A stretch of 64,000 nt of DNA from Agrilactobacillus yilanensis. GTDB lineage: Bacteria > Bacillota > Bacilli > Lactobacillales > Lactobacillaceae. A program made the translations under genes and the position numbers. Positions 43,767-53,083 of this stretch are shown in pieces; positions within the stretch are counted from its first letter, which is position 1, and every line of letters begins with the position of its first letter. The notes below the pieces were generated by a model. It was not told where the DNA came from, made no database searches, and saw only the letters and a list, made by a program, of their open reading frames with translations. The stretch is from assembly GCF_003946725.1 (NCBI RefSeq), contig NZ_RHOY01000003.1, positions 124,001-188,000 on the forward strand, given 5' to 3'.

Positions 43767-44690
43767 TTAGTTTTCAAAGCGCCGATTAATCCCAGCCACT
43801 TCGATTTCTGTTGTTAAGTATTGAACACGCTCCATGATTCGCCTTGCCTTAATCGGCTCACGGCCTTTTGCACTATTGGTCAAATACGCTTCAAGTTCTG
43901 CCATTGAAAAATTCGATGTGAAAAAAGTTGGCAACTGTTCTTGCATTCTATATTGCAAAATAACCCCTAAAATATCATCCCGAATCCAAGCATTGGCCGT
44001 ATCTGCGCCAATATCATCCAACATCAAAATTTGTGCGCGTTTGATGCTTTCAATTTTAGTAATCACTGAATTATCTTTAATCGCACCTTTCATTTCCACT
44101 GATAAAGTGGGAAAGTGCAGCATTAACGAAGAATACCCGGCTTCCGCCAAGGCATTGGCAATGGCCCCTAATAAATAAGTTTTACCCACGCCAAAAGCGC
44201 CATGAAGATAAAGCCCTTTATGAAAAATAGTTGGGGCCGCACAAAATTCATGCACAAAATTTTGCGCTGCCGTCAAAGCCGCTTGCCGCCCAGGTGTAAT
44301 AGTGTACCCTGCTAAAGTAGCGGTTTCGATGTCTTTAGGCATATTAATCCGCATGACCCGTTTTGCCAGGGCATTTTGCTGGTTCCGGGCAATGGTTTTT
44401 TTAGAAGGTACATAAGAAACATCAATGAGGCCATTACTGATGATTAATTCTGGTAAATACCCCGGTACTAAGCCAACCTCGCCCCGCTCTGCTTTTTGTT
44501 TTTCCCGCACAAATTCATACAGTTTAGAAGCACTTTTTTCAATCGCATTGGCCCCTAATTCTGCTTTATGTTTTGATAAAAATGTTAGCACATCAGGATA
44601 ACGTAAAGTCTCGTGCATCACTTTTTCATAATTTTCATTCAATTTACGTTTATCCATATATTCCGCCAGTTGATCTTGCAAGTTTTTCAC
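43767..44690 (-). CDS. dnaI: Primosomal protein DnaI
   Basis: Helicase loader for the replicative helicase at the origin and at restart. The 307-residue protein has an N-terminal helical DnaI domain (to ~100) and an AAA+ domain with Walker A GAFGVGKTYLLG, Walker B RAQILMLDDIGAD and the arginine-rich C-terminal end. It follows dnaB by 19 nt, as in Bacillus. Confidence 0.95.
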   Translation of the reverse strand: MKNLQDQLAEYMDKRKLNENYEKVMHETLRYPDVLTFLSKHKAELGANAIEKSASKLYEFVREKQKAERGEVGLVPGYLPELIISNGLIDVSYVPSKKTIARNQQNALAKRVMRINMPKDIETATLAGYTITPGRQAALTAAQNFVHEFCAAPTIFHKGLYLHGAFGVGKTYLLGAIANALAEAGYSSLMLHFPTLSVEMKGAIKDNSVITKIESIKRAQILMLDDIGADTANAWIRDDILGVILQYRMQEQLPTFFTSNFSMAELEAYLTNSAKGREPIKARRIMERVQYLTTEIEVAGINRRFEN

Positions 44691-44709
44691 AATATCACCT
44701 CTTTTTTAG

Positions 44710-46074
44710 TTAGGAATCGTCTGCTTCAGATGTTGCTGACGTTTGTTCTTTAAACCATGAAGGGATTGGTTCTACGGTTTTAGTAGGACTCGTGGTGCGA
44801 TAATTCTGCCGGCTATTATTGTTCGTTTTAGCCGTTTTTCCTAGTTTGGTGTACTGCCGCTCTTGAATCCGTTTTAAAGCAGCTTCAGGCGTCGTTATAT
44901 GATGCTGCAGCCAATCGTTGGCCACACTATCTGTGAAGGCTTGGGTAACCGTTGTGGCTCCAGCCGTATGCAAATTGGCATAGGTCAACATGTTTAAAAT
45001 TTGATCTGAAAAGATATGGCGGCTTTGTAATTCCCGTAAAACCCGGGTTTCACCCTTACCAACAAAGCCACCCAGCACTTGCTTCTGCCAAGCTAAAAAG
45101 TCAAAAACACTTAATCGCTGCGCTTGGGCCACCAATTCTTGGGTACTATCCGCCTGCGCTGTAGGTGCATCGCTTTGTGAAGCTGATGTCTGAGGTGGGG
45201 TTGGGGTCTCTGGCTCCGGCGCCATTTTTACTTGACTGCCTTGTGTTTGTGTATATTCTGCTAATGTCAGGCTTTCTAACTTTTTAATATTAATTTCATC
45301 AGTGACTATATCCAAAGTATTCGCAATCAAATTCGCCATTGTTGTTTCATCAATACCATAAAAGTGATGTAATTGATAAATCACTTGTTGATGTTTCGTT
45401 AACTCTGCTTTTGTCACTTGGAATTTAGCTAACAAATTTTGGAGAAAATCCCAATCAAAGGTATCCAAATCTGCTTCTGAATAGGCAACTGCTGGTCTTT
45501 GCTTTAATGTCATCTGTTTTTTTGTCTGCTGCAGTTCTGTAGGTGTCTGAACTGCCCGCGCAACAATTTCTGGGAAAACATTTGAAAAATTAGCCGTAAT
45601 TTCAGTCAAATCTTTAGTAACTGGATGCAGCTGAAACCGTGTTGCCAAATCATCAAAAGCGCGTTGTCCAATGGTTTGCACCAACAATAAACTTAGTAAA
45701 TCATCCTTAAAAAAAACGTCTGGGGTCAGTGGCGGATATAATTCATAAACAAAATATTTACCAATGACGTCTTCATTAGTAAATGTCCGCAACAATCCCA
45801 TCGCTTCTAAGCGCCGCCGCGCAGCTTCAATTGCGACTAAATCCACACTCATATAATCCAATAAAATTCGATGCATTGGTCGCTGCGAACGCAATGCAGA
45901 CGGATTTTCTAAAGTTTTTAATGTATTATATAGGCCCACTGCGACTGGCCCTAAAATAGGTTGGTATAAATAAATTAAATAGTTTTGCTGGGCATCATTA
46001 AAATAGCCTGCATGGGTGACTAAAAAACCATCTCGAGGCGAAAATTGTACATCTTGCCCATTCATTACAGACAC
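44710..46074 (-). CDS. dnaB: Replication initiation and membrane attachment protein DnaB
   Basis: Gram-positive DnaB (not the helicase): brings DnaI and the helicase to the origin. The 454-residue protein has a N-terminal winged-helix (DnaB_N) and a C-terminal DnaD-like domain (DFLAWQKQVLGGFVGKGETR). A low-complexity Pro/Thr/Ser/Ala/Gln linker (about 280-310) separates them. It lies between nrdR and dnaI, the typical order. Confidence 0.94.
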   Translation of the reverse strand: MSVMNGQDVQFSPRDGFLVTHAGYFNDAQQNYLIYLYQPILGPVAVGLYNTLKTLENPSALRSQRPMHRILLDYMSVDLVAIEAARRRLEAMGLLRTFTNEDVIGKYFVYELYPPLTPDVFFKDDLLSLLLVQTIGQRAFDDLATRFQLHPVTKDLTEITANFSNVFPEIVARAVQTPTELQQTKKQMTLKQRPAVAYSEADLDTFDWDFLQNLLAKFQVTKAELTKHQQVIYQLHHFYGIDETTMANLIANTLDIVTDEINIKKLESLTLAEYTQTQGSQVKMAPEPETPTPPQTSASQSDAPTAQADSTQELVAQAQRLSVFDFLAWQKQVLGGFVGKGETRVLRELQSRHIFSDQILNMLTYANLHTAGATTVTQAFTDSVANDWLQHHITTPEAALKRIQERQYTKLGKTAKTNNNSRQNYRTTSPTKTVEPIPSWFKEQTSATSEADDS

Positions 46075-46077
46075 CTT

Positions 46078-46572
46078 CTACTCTGATGATTTTGATTCTT
46101 GTGCATCTGAACCGCGTCGGCCGCGCTCCATCATTTCTTGAACTTCTTCCATAAAGCCATTCATATCTTTAAATTCCCGATAAACACTGGCAAAACGGAT
46201 ATAGGCCACATCATCAATATAAGCTAATAGATGCATGACATAGTTCCCAATTTCAACGGATTTAATTTCGGTATCGCCGGTTGCCCGGATTTGATTCTCC
46301 ACTTGATCGACGAGTTCTGTCATCTGTTCCATTGAAACCGGTCGTTTTTCAGCTGCCCGGACAACGCCTCTTAATATTTTTTCTCGATTAAATTCTTCTC
46401 GAGTACCATCTTTTTTAATCACCAATAATGGTGTTTGTTCAATTCTTTCAAAAGTTGTAAAACGATAACCGCAATTTTCACATTCTCGGCGACGCCGAAT
46501 CACGCGACCTTCGTCAGTTGGTCGACTATCAATGACCCGAGAACTGTTGTGGTGACAATGTGGGCAAATCAT
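46078..46572 (-). CDS. nrdR: Transcriptional repressor NrdR
   Basis: Represses ribonucleotide reductase genes in response to ATP and dATP. The 164-residue protein has a zinc ribbon ([28 protein letters not shown]) and an ATP-cone domain ([20 protein letters not shown]). It is longer at the C terminus than the ~150-residue usual form. First gene of the nrdR-dnaB-dnaI unit. Confidence 0.97.
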   Translation of the reverse strand: MICPHCHHNSSRVIDSRPTDEGRVIRRRRECENCGYRFTTFERIEQTPLLVIKKDGTREEFNREKILRGVVRAAEKRPVSMEQMTELVDQVENQIRATGDTEIKSVEIGNYVMHLLAYIDDVAYIRFASVYREFKDMNGFMEEVQEMMERGRRGSDAQESKSSE

Positions 46573-46685
46573 AACTATCTCTCCTAATATATTCCAAGCA
46601 TTAAAATACGAATATTAATCAAATTGTAGTACTAAAATAGCGTAAATTGCAGTAATATGCAAGTCCTACTTAAGTTGGCACCGAT

Positions 46686-47285
46686 TTAAATAAAATTATG
46701 TGTCTGTAAAAACCGCTGAATCTGCGCTTTTAGCATTTCAATATCACCACTGTTATCCGTATAAAAATCAGCTAACTGACGTTTTTCTTCGATATTTATT
46801 TGACTCTCTATCCGATGTCTTGCGTCGGTTTCGTTGTACCCATCCCGAGCCATCAGCCGTTTTATTTGTAACGCTTCTGGCACATAGGCAACCATAACCC
46901 CATCTGTATATTCTTCATAATGAGATTCATACAAAAGCGGAATATCTAATATAATTAAGGGCTGTTTTTGCGCCCGTAAATCAGCGACTTGTTTAAAAAT
47001 TTCTTGACGAATTAAATGGCCGTTTAAGCGATTTAATAATTGCCGTTTATTTTCATCTGCAAAAACAATCTGCCCTAATTTTTTACGATCCAATTGACCA
47101 TCAGCTTGTAAAATTTCTGGGCCAAAATTTTCAACAATATTTTTTAAACCTGGTGTGCCTGGTGCCACAACTTCATGCGCAATAATATCGGCATCTACCA
47201 CCGGAAAGCCATAGCTTTTAAAAATTTGAGATACCGTAGATTTACCAGTGGCGATACTACCCGTTAAGCCTAAAACATAAGTCAT
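46686..47285 (-). CDS. coaE: Dephospho-CoA kinase
   Basis: Last step of coenzyme A synthesis: phosphorylates dephospho-CoA with ATP. The 199-residue protein has the P-loop GLTGSIATGKSTVSQIF, VDADIIAHEVVAPG and the lid region IKRLMARDGYNETDARHRI. The ATG at 47285 follows GAGGTGA; an earlier in-frame start overlaps mutM. It begins 5 nt after mutM, as in many Firmicutes. Confidence 0.96.
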   Translation of the reverse strand: MTYVLGLTGSIATGKSTVSQIFKSYGFPVVDADIIAHEVVAPGTPGLKNIVENFGPEILQADGQLDRKKLGQIVFADENKRQLLNRLNGHLIRQEIFKQVADLRAQKQPLIILDIPLLYESHYEEYTDGVMVAYVPEALQIKRLMARDGYNETDARHRIESQINIEEKRQLADFYTDNSGDIEMLKAQIQRFLQTHNFI

Positions 47286-47290
47286 TTTCT

Positions 47291-48118
47291 TCACCTCAGC
47301 TGTTGTTCTTTTGGACAAATATGCGTCCCTCGACCGCCGACTTTGAATTTCTCAATTGTGGTACCACATCGTTCACAAGGATCCCCTTGATGACCATAAA
47401 CATGCAGCTGTAATTGAAAATGACCTTGATGCCCTGCAGCGTCAACGTACGAACGAATCGTCGTTCCACCGGCTTCAATGGCAATTTTCATTTCTTCACG
47501 AATGGCGCTAAACAATGCGCTGATTTCCGCATCAGTCAATGAATTGGCCGGCTGTAAGGGATGAATTTTACTAAGCCATAAAACTTCATCCACATAGATA
47601 TTTCCTAAACCAGCCACACTATGCTGATCTAATAAGGCGGATTTGATGTTTTTATGCCGGCGCTTTAAGGCGGCTTTAAACGCAGGTATTGTAAATTCTG
47701 GAGAAAGTGGCTCTGGTCCTAGGGCTTGAATGCCGGATAATTGCTTTTCAAATCCCGTGTCGCCCAAGGTCATCCGCCCAAATTTACGGACATCATTATA
47801 AAAAAGTTGTTGGCCATCGGTGAATTCAAAGATAACATGGGTATGTTTTTCAGGAGGTACGCCAGCTGCTTCTAAATGATACTTGCCTTCCATCCGTAAA
47901 TGGCTGACCAGCGTCAAATGATTGGATAAACGAAACAACAAATATTTTCCCCGTCGATCAATGGTTTCAATCGTCTGTCCGCTTAATCTTTGATCAAACT
48001 CTGTTAAATCATTCGTTACAATTCTAGGCCACAGTACTGTGACTTTGGCAATTTTTTTAGATTGGACTAACTTTAGTAACCCTTGACGGACTGTTTCTAC
48101 TTCTGGTAATTCTGGCAT
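47291..48118 (-). CDS. mutM: Formamidopyrimidine-DNA glycosylase, fourth zinc ligand replaced
   Basis: Removes 8-oxoguanine and formamidopyrimidines and nicks the site. The 275-residue protein has the catalytic PELPEVETV N terminus (Pro1, Glu2), Lys in RRGKYLLF and the helix-two-turn-helix region. The zinc finger reads CERC..(16)..CPKE: the last Cys expected in CPxC is Glu (codon GAA, about 47306), and the protein ends soon after (QQLR). Zinc binding could be altered. It lies between polA and coaE. Confidence 0.95.
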   Translation of the reverse strand: MPELPEVETVRQGLLKLVQSKKIAKVTVLWPRIVTNDLTEFDQRLSGQTIETIDRRGKYLLFRLSNHLTLVSHLRMEGKYHLEAAGVPPEKHTHVIFEFTDGQQLFYNDVRKFGRMTLGDTGFEKQLSGIQALGPEPLSPEFTIPAFKAALKRRHKNIKSALLDQHSVAGLGNIYVDEVLWLSKIHPLQPANSLTDAEISALFSAIREEMKIAIEAGGTTIRSYVDAAGHQGHFQLQLHVYGHQGDPCERCGTTIEKFKVGGRGTHICPKEQQLR

Positions 48119-48126
48119 GCTTTCAC

Positions 48127-50790
48127 CTAACCTTTAACATCGTACCAAGTTGCCCCATGACCGGAATCAACTTTCAATGGCACGGCCAATGAAACTGCTG
48201 AATCCATGACACTAGGGACTAATTGTTCTAAAATTGGAATTTCTGATTTTGGCGCTTCAAAAATAAGTTCATCATGTACTTGCAACAGCATGACAGCCTT
48301 TAAATCAGAATCTTGTAGTTTTTGAACCATATTAATCATCGCTACTTTGATAATATCCGCAGCACTGCCTTGAATTGGCGTATTCATTGCGGTTCTTTCA
48401 GCAAAAGAACGGAGATTGAAGTTCTTAGAATGAATTTCTGGCAAATACCGACGCCGATGCATCAATGTTTCTACATAGCCCTGCTCCCGGGCAGTTTTAA
48501 CAATTTCATCCATCCATGCTTTAACTTTTGGATACTGTTCAAAGTAAGCTTCAATAAATTGTTTGGCTTGCTTTCGCGTAATACCAATGTTTTGTGACAG
48601 GCCATAATCACTAATGCCATAGACAATCCCGAAGTTTGTGGCTTTAGCTTGGCGCCGCATATTTGGAGTAACTTCACTAGGATCACTGAGTCCAAATATC
48701 TTCATTGCGGTATTCGCATGAATATCACGATTTTCTTTAAACGCTGCTTGCATATTTTTATCTCCAGAAATGTGGGCCAATACCCGTAATTCCACTTGTG
48801 AATAATCTGAAGAAAAAATTTCCCAATCTGGATGTCTGGGCACAAAGGCTTGGCGAATTTGTCGACCTTCTTCAATACGCACCGGGATATTTTGTAGATT
48901 TGGATCCACGGAAGAAAGCCGACCAGTTTGGGTTAAGGTCTGCATGTAACGGGTATGGACTTTATGATCGGGATGAATTTGTTTTAATAAGCCCGTGACA
49001 TAAGTGGACTGAATCTTTGAAATTTGTCGATAGTTTAAAATCTGGTCAATAATTGGTGACGCTGTTCGGAGCTTTTCTAAAACTTCTACGGAGGTAGAAT
49101 ACCCTGTTTTTGTTTTTTTAATCACTGGCAGCTGCAGTTTTTCAAATAAAATCTGACTTAATTGCTTTGGTGAATTGATATTAAATTCTGTCCCGGCAAT
49201 CGTGTAGATTTCAGTTTCAATCGCTGCTAATCGCGTCTTAAATTCCCCTTGCATTTTTACAAGCCGTTGTGCATCCACCGTAATACCGGCGATTTCCATA
49301 TCTGCCAATACTAAAGCAAGCGGCATTTCTAAGTTTTGAAATAAATCCGTCTGCTGATGGGCATCTAATTCTTTCATGAGTTGCTGCCGTAATTCAAAAA
49401 CAGCCTTTGCCTTTTTTGCAAGATGGTCAAAATAGACCGCCTGATCTTCAGGCAATGCACGTTTAGCACCTTTACCATAAATGGCTTCATCGGTTTGTAC
49501 CCCGGTGTAACCATGAAGTTGGGCAACATCCCCGAGATCATTACTATTATTATTGGTATTCAACAAATAAGAAGCCAACAATAGATCGAAGGTTGCCCCG
49601 GCTAATTTAATATTTAACCGGTTCAAGGCCACGTAAGTTCGTTTTAAATCAAACACGTATTTCGTTTTTTCAGAATTCTCTAAAAAAGCGGTTAATTCTG
49701 GTGTCTGCAGCAACGTCACATCATTTGAGACATACCAATGTTGGTCATCCCCGATAACAAAACCATCCAATTGTGCCGTATGATAATTATCATCTAGCAT
49801 TTCAATTGTAAAACTTTGAGGTCCAGTTAATGCGGTAATCAATTGTAAATTGTCTTTGGTTAAAATTTGATAGTCCAAAGCTTTGGCTGCCGTTTCGGCA
49901 ACGGCTTCTGTGACATTCAACTGACTCAAAAAGGCATTAAAATCCATCGCTTTGTAAAATGCGGTCAAAGCCTCTAAATTCACGCCGTTATAAGCCAAAT
50001 CTTCTAATGCCAGCTCTACCGGAGCATCTGTTTTAATTTGTGCCAAATCTCGGCTCATAAATGCCTGGTCTTTATCATTAATTAGGTTTTCTTTTAACTT
50101 ACTTTTTTTCATTTCATCAACATGGTCATATAAATTGGCCATAGAACCATATTCAGCCAGCAATTTTAAAGCTGTTTTTTCGCCGACTTTAGTAACCCCA
50201 GGATAATTATCCGAAGTATCCCCCATTAAGCCCTTCATATCCACAATTTGTGCTGGCGTAATGCCTAATTTTTCTTGGACGTGTTCAGGTGTATAGGTTT
50301 CCAGTTGATTAACCCCTTTGACGGTCACTGCCACAGTTGTATTGGCGGTTGTCAATTGCGTCAAATCCCGATCCCCGGTTACAATGGTTACCTTAAAGCC
50401 CTCTGCTTCAGCGCGCTTAGCCATTGTACCCACAATATCATCGGCTTCAAAGTTGGGCAGTTCGTACCACTTGACACCGTAACATTCTAAAAACTCCCGC
50501 ATGTAAGGTAATTGTTCTGCGAGTTCACTAGGCATCTTAGCCCGACCACTTTTGTAATCGTCAAATTTAGCCGTTCTAAAAGTTGTCTTCCCAGCATCAA
50601 AAGCCACTAAAATATGAGTTGGCTCAACGGATTTTAAAATGCTATCCAACATATTTTTAAAGGCATAAATCGCATTCGTATGCAGCCCATCTTGATTTGT
50701 AAACTTATCCAAAACATTGTGTAAGGCAAAAAATGCCCGAAACATTAATGAGTTACCATCAATTAACAACAATTTTTTATTCTTTTTCAC
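48127..50790 (-). CDS. polA: DNA polymerase I
   Basis: Fills gaps and removes primers. The 887-residue protein has the 5'-3' exonuclease domain (LLIDGNSLMFRAFFAL; VAFDAGKTTFR; VKGLMGDTSDNYPG), a central 3'-5' exonuclease-like domain whose catalytic acidic motif appears lost (FTIEMLDDNY), and the polymerase with motif A DYSQVELRVLAHISGD, motif B RRQAKATNFGIVYG and motif C QVHDEL. It starts the polA-mutM-coaE unit. Upstream is a BI-1 gene with its own terminator. Confidence 0.97.
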   Translation of the reverse strand: MKKNKKLLLIDGNSLMFRAFFALHNVLDKFTNQDGLHTNAIYAFKNMLDSILKSVEPTHILVAFDAGKTTFRTAKFDDYKSGRAKMPSELAEQLPYMREFLECYGVKWYELPNFEADDIVGTMAKRAEAEGFKVTIVTGDRDLTQLTTANTTVAVTVKGVNQLETYTPEHVQEKLGITPAQIVDMKGLMGDTSDNYPGVTKVGEKTALKLLAEYGSMANLYDHVDEMKKSKLKENLINDKDQAFMSRDLAQIKTDAPVELALEDLAYNGVNLEALTAFYKAMDFNAFLSQLNVTEAVAETAAKALDYQILTKDNLQLITALTGPQSFTIEMLDDNYHTAQLDGFVIGDDQHWYVSNDVTLLQTPELTAFLENSEKTKYVFDLKRTYVALNRLNIKLAGATFDLLLASYLLNTNNNSNDLGDVAQLHGYTGVQTDEAIYGKGAKRALPEDQAVYFDHLAKKAKAVFELRQQLMKELDAHQQTDLFQNLEMPLALVLADMEIAGITVDAQRLVKMQGEFKTRLAAIETEIYTIAGTEFNINSPKQLSQILFEKLQLPVIKKTKTGYSTSVEVLEKLRTASPIIDQILNYRQISKIQSTYVTGLLKQIHPDHKVHTRYMQTLTQTGRLSSVDPNLQNIPVRIEEGRQIRQAFVPRHPDWEIFSSDYSQVELRVLAHISGDKNMQAAFKENRDIHANTAMKIFGLSDPSEVTPNMRRQAKATNFGIVYGISDYGLSQNIGITRKQAKQFIEAYFEQYPKVKAWMDEIVKTAREQGYVETLMHRRRYLPEIHSKNFNLRSFAERTAMNTPIQGSAADIIKVAMINMVQKLQDSDLKAVMLLQVHDELIFEAPKSEIPILEQLVPSVMDSAVSLAVPLKVDSGHGATWYDVKG

Positions 50791-50899
50791 GGGATACCTA
50801 CTTTCTGAAAGAAATCTATTTTATTTTCTTTTGATTACTATAAGGTCACTTTATATTCTAACATACCTTGCAGGCTCTGAAAAAACGGTATAAAAAAAG

Positions 50900-50930
50900 C
50901 TCGGCGTACACGCAGAAAACTGCCACCGAG
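50900..50930 (-). terminator. Terminator of the BI-1 gene
   Basis: Minus-strand CTCGG and GCAG pair with CTGC and CCGAG (50900-50930), followed by CTTTTTTTATAC. It separates the BI-1 gene from polA. Confidence 0.8.
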
Positions 50931-50948
50931 TTTTTAAAATCCTGTTTA

Positions 50949-51662
50949 TTAATCGCTATTACTGAAACCAAAAATTTGTAAAATGTATAAGAACATATTG
51001 ATGAAATCAAGATACAAATTCAAGGCACCCATAATGGCAATTGTATTTAAGTTGATTTCAGCACCACTATTCGTTGCTTGGTAATAAACTTGTTTTAACA
51101 TTTGGTTGTCATAAGCTGTTAATAGTGAAAAGATCACTACGCCGGCATAAGACATTAAGAGTTGCATGAAGCCTGAACCAACAAATAAGTTGATCACAGA
51201 GGCTAAAATTAAACCGATCAGCATAGCCATTGCCATTTGACCGATTCGACTTAAATTCCGTTTAGTAACATAGCCGACAATTGCTAAAGCGACGAATAAA
51301 GCCGCCCCAGTCACAAAGGCTACCGTAATATCTGCCACGCGATAATAAGATAACGTCACTGACAACACCAGCCCGTTCACTGCTGAAAAGGCAAAAAACA
51401 AAGCGGCATTCGCAGAACTAGATCGTTTGGCAGTTGCTCTAAAGCCAAAAACCATCCCGATTTCTGCAATCATCAAAATCCATAAAATTGCTGGACTGCT
51501 TTGTAACAAGGCACTATATTGTGCTCTAAATGTGGTTAAAGCTAAAAATGAGACTAAAGCCGATACTAGGACACCCGCAGCCATGTAACTGTAGACCCGG
51601 GAGAAAAAACGGCTCAAACCAGCATCTTTAGCGACAATTTCTCTCGAAGGTACTTGTTGCAT
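50949..51662 (-). CDS. Bax inhibitor-1/YccA family membrane protein
   Basis: A 237-residue protein with seven hydrophobic helices and the C-terminal signature LNLYLDFINMFLYILQIFG. Members are pH-regulated calcium-leak channels in Bacillus (YetJ); the role in lactobacilli is unproven. Single gene: start at 51662 follows GGAGCG, own terminator downstream. Confidence 0.93.
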   Translation of the reverse strand: MQQVPSREIVAKDAGLSRFFSRVYSYMAAGVLVSALVSFLALTTFRAQYSALLQSSPAILWILMIAEIGMVFGFRATAKRSSSANAALFFAFSAVNGLVLSVTLSYYRVADITVAFVTGAALFVALAIVGYVTKRNLSRIGQMAMAMLIGLILASVINLFVGSGFMQLLMSYAGVVIFSLLTAYDNQMLKQVYYQATNSGAEINLNTIAIMGALNLYLDFINMFLYILQIFGFSNSD

Positions 51663-51745
51663 AGATAGCGCTCCTTTTTTCTTTCAAAATTATAAACTGG
51701 TTCAATTATAAATTAATTTTACCAGCAAACCATCGGCCTTAATAC

Positions 51746-53065
51746 CTATTTTTCATTTTTTAACAAGTCTTCATAGGCCACTTCATATTTTGGAATATCG
51801 CCAGCCCCCATGAAAACAACCACGGCATTATGATACTGCAATAATGGAGACATATCGTCAACTTTTAAGACTTCGCCACCATTTGGCAAACGATCGGTTA
51901 AATCTTGAATGGTAATGTTGCCAGAGTTTTCGCGAATAGAGCCAAAAATATCTGTCAGATAGACGATATCTGCTTTGCTCAAACTTTGTACAAAGCCTTC
52001 TAATAGGGCTTGTAATCTAGAATAAGTGTGGGGCTGAAAAACGGCAATGATTTGACGATCTGGGAATTTTTGCCGTGCCGCATCTAACGTTGCATTGATT
52101 TCAGAGGGATGGTGGGCATAGTCATCAATAATCTTAATGTCTGCAATATCCTTTTCCGCAAAGCGCCGTTTTGCACCTTTGTAAGTTAAAAATTCTGCAG
52201 CTAATTTGGCAGCATCAATTTTTTCAAGATAGCTAATGCCGACGACGGCTAGACTATTCAAAATACTGTGTTCACCAAATAATGGGACACTGTAATGTCC
52301 AATATTTTTACCATGATGCAAGGCATCAAACTCAGAACCAGTCGTTGTCCGTTTGATGTTTACCGCTTGGAAATCATCAGTATCTTTTAAGCCATAAGAA
52401 TAAATTGGCACATTGGCTGTTATCTTTTTAAGATGTTCATCGTCACCCCAGACAAACAATGCTTTTTGAACTTGATTGGCCTCTGTTTGAAAAGCAGCTA
52501 CCACATCATCAATATCTTTGTAGCAATCTGGATGATCAAAATCAATGTTGGTCATGATCAGGTAATCTGGATGATAAGCTAAGAAATGACGGCGATATTC
52601 GTCGGCTTCGAAGACAAAAAAGCGTGCATCTTTAAGGCCTTTGCCCATGCCATCACCAATCAAATAAGCTGTTTTATCAATGCCCTTTAGCACATGGGCT
52701 AACAAACCAGTGGTACTTGTTTTGCCATGGGTACCGGCAACGCCAATACTTGTGTAATTCGCCATTAATTTACCCACATATTCGTGATAGCGATAAAAAG
52801 GTAAGCCCATTGTCTTGGCTTGTTGAATTTCAATTTGATCATCATTAAAAGCATTCCCTGCAATAACAATCATATTATCCTTAAGATTCGCTTCAGAAAA
52901 ATCATAAATCGGTATCCCGGCAGCTTCTAATGGCCCCTGTGTAAAAGTATGTTTACTAATATCTGAGCCGGCAACCGTCTCACCCATATCATGCAAAATT
53001 AAGGCCAAGGCAGCCATCCCAGTTCCTTTGATACCAATAAAATAATAAATTGAAGGCTTTGTCAT
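51746..53065 (-). CDS. murC: UDP-N-acetylmuramate-L-alanine ligase
   Basis: Adds L-alanine to UDP-MurNAc, the first amino acid of the peptidoglycan stem. The 439-residue protein has the N-terminal [18 protein letters not shown], the ATP-binding [13 protein letters not shown] (near residue 108), [11 protein letters not shown], and the C-terminal [12 protein letters not shown]. It starts 18 nt after sftA, the same order as in Bacillus. Confidence 0.97.
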   Translation of the reverse strand: MTKPSIYYFIGIKGTGMAALALILHDMGETVAGSDISKHTFTQGPLEAAGIPIYDFSEANLKDNMIVIAGNAFNDDQIEIQQAKTMGLPFYRYHEYVGKLMANYTSIGVAGTHGKTSTTGLLAHVLKGIDKTAYLIGDGMGKGLKDARFFVFEADEYRRHFLAYHPDYLIMTNIDFDHPDCYKDIDDVVAAFQTEANQVQKALFVWGDDEHLKKITANVPIYSYGLKDTDDFQAVNIKRTTTGSEFDALHHGKNIGHYSVPLFGEHSILNSLAVVGISYLEKIDAAKLAAEFLTYKGAKRRFAEKDIADIKIIDDYAHHPSEINATLDAARQKFPDRQIIAVFQPHTYSRLQALLEGFVQSLSKADIVYLTDIFGSIRENSGNITIQDLTDRLPNGGEVLKVDDMSPLLQYHNAVVVFMGAGDIPKYEVAYEDLLKNEK

Positions 53066-53083
53066 TACAATAAAAACTCCTTA

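Noticed and set aside
48127-50790. PolA described as having proofreading activity
   Set aside because: The acidic exonuclease motif expected near residue 335 is not present (FTIEMLDDNY), so 3'-5' exonuclease function is not supported.
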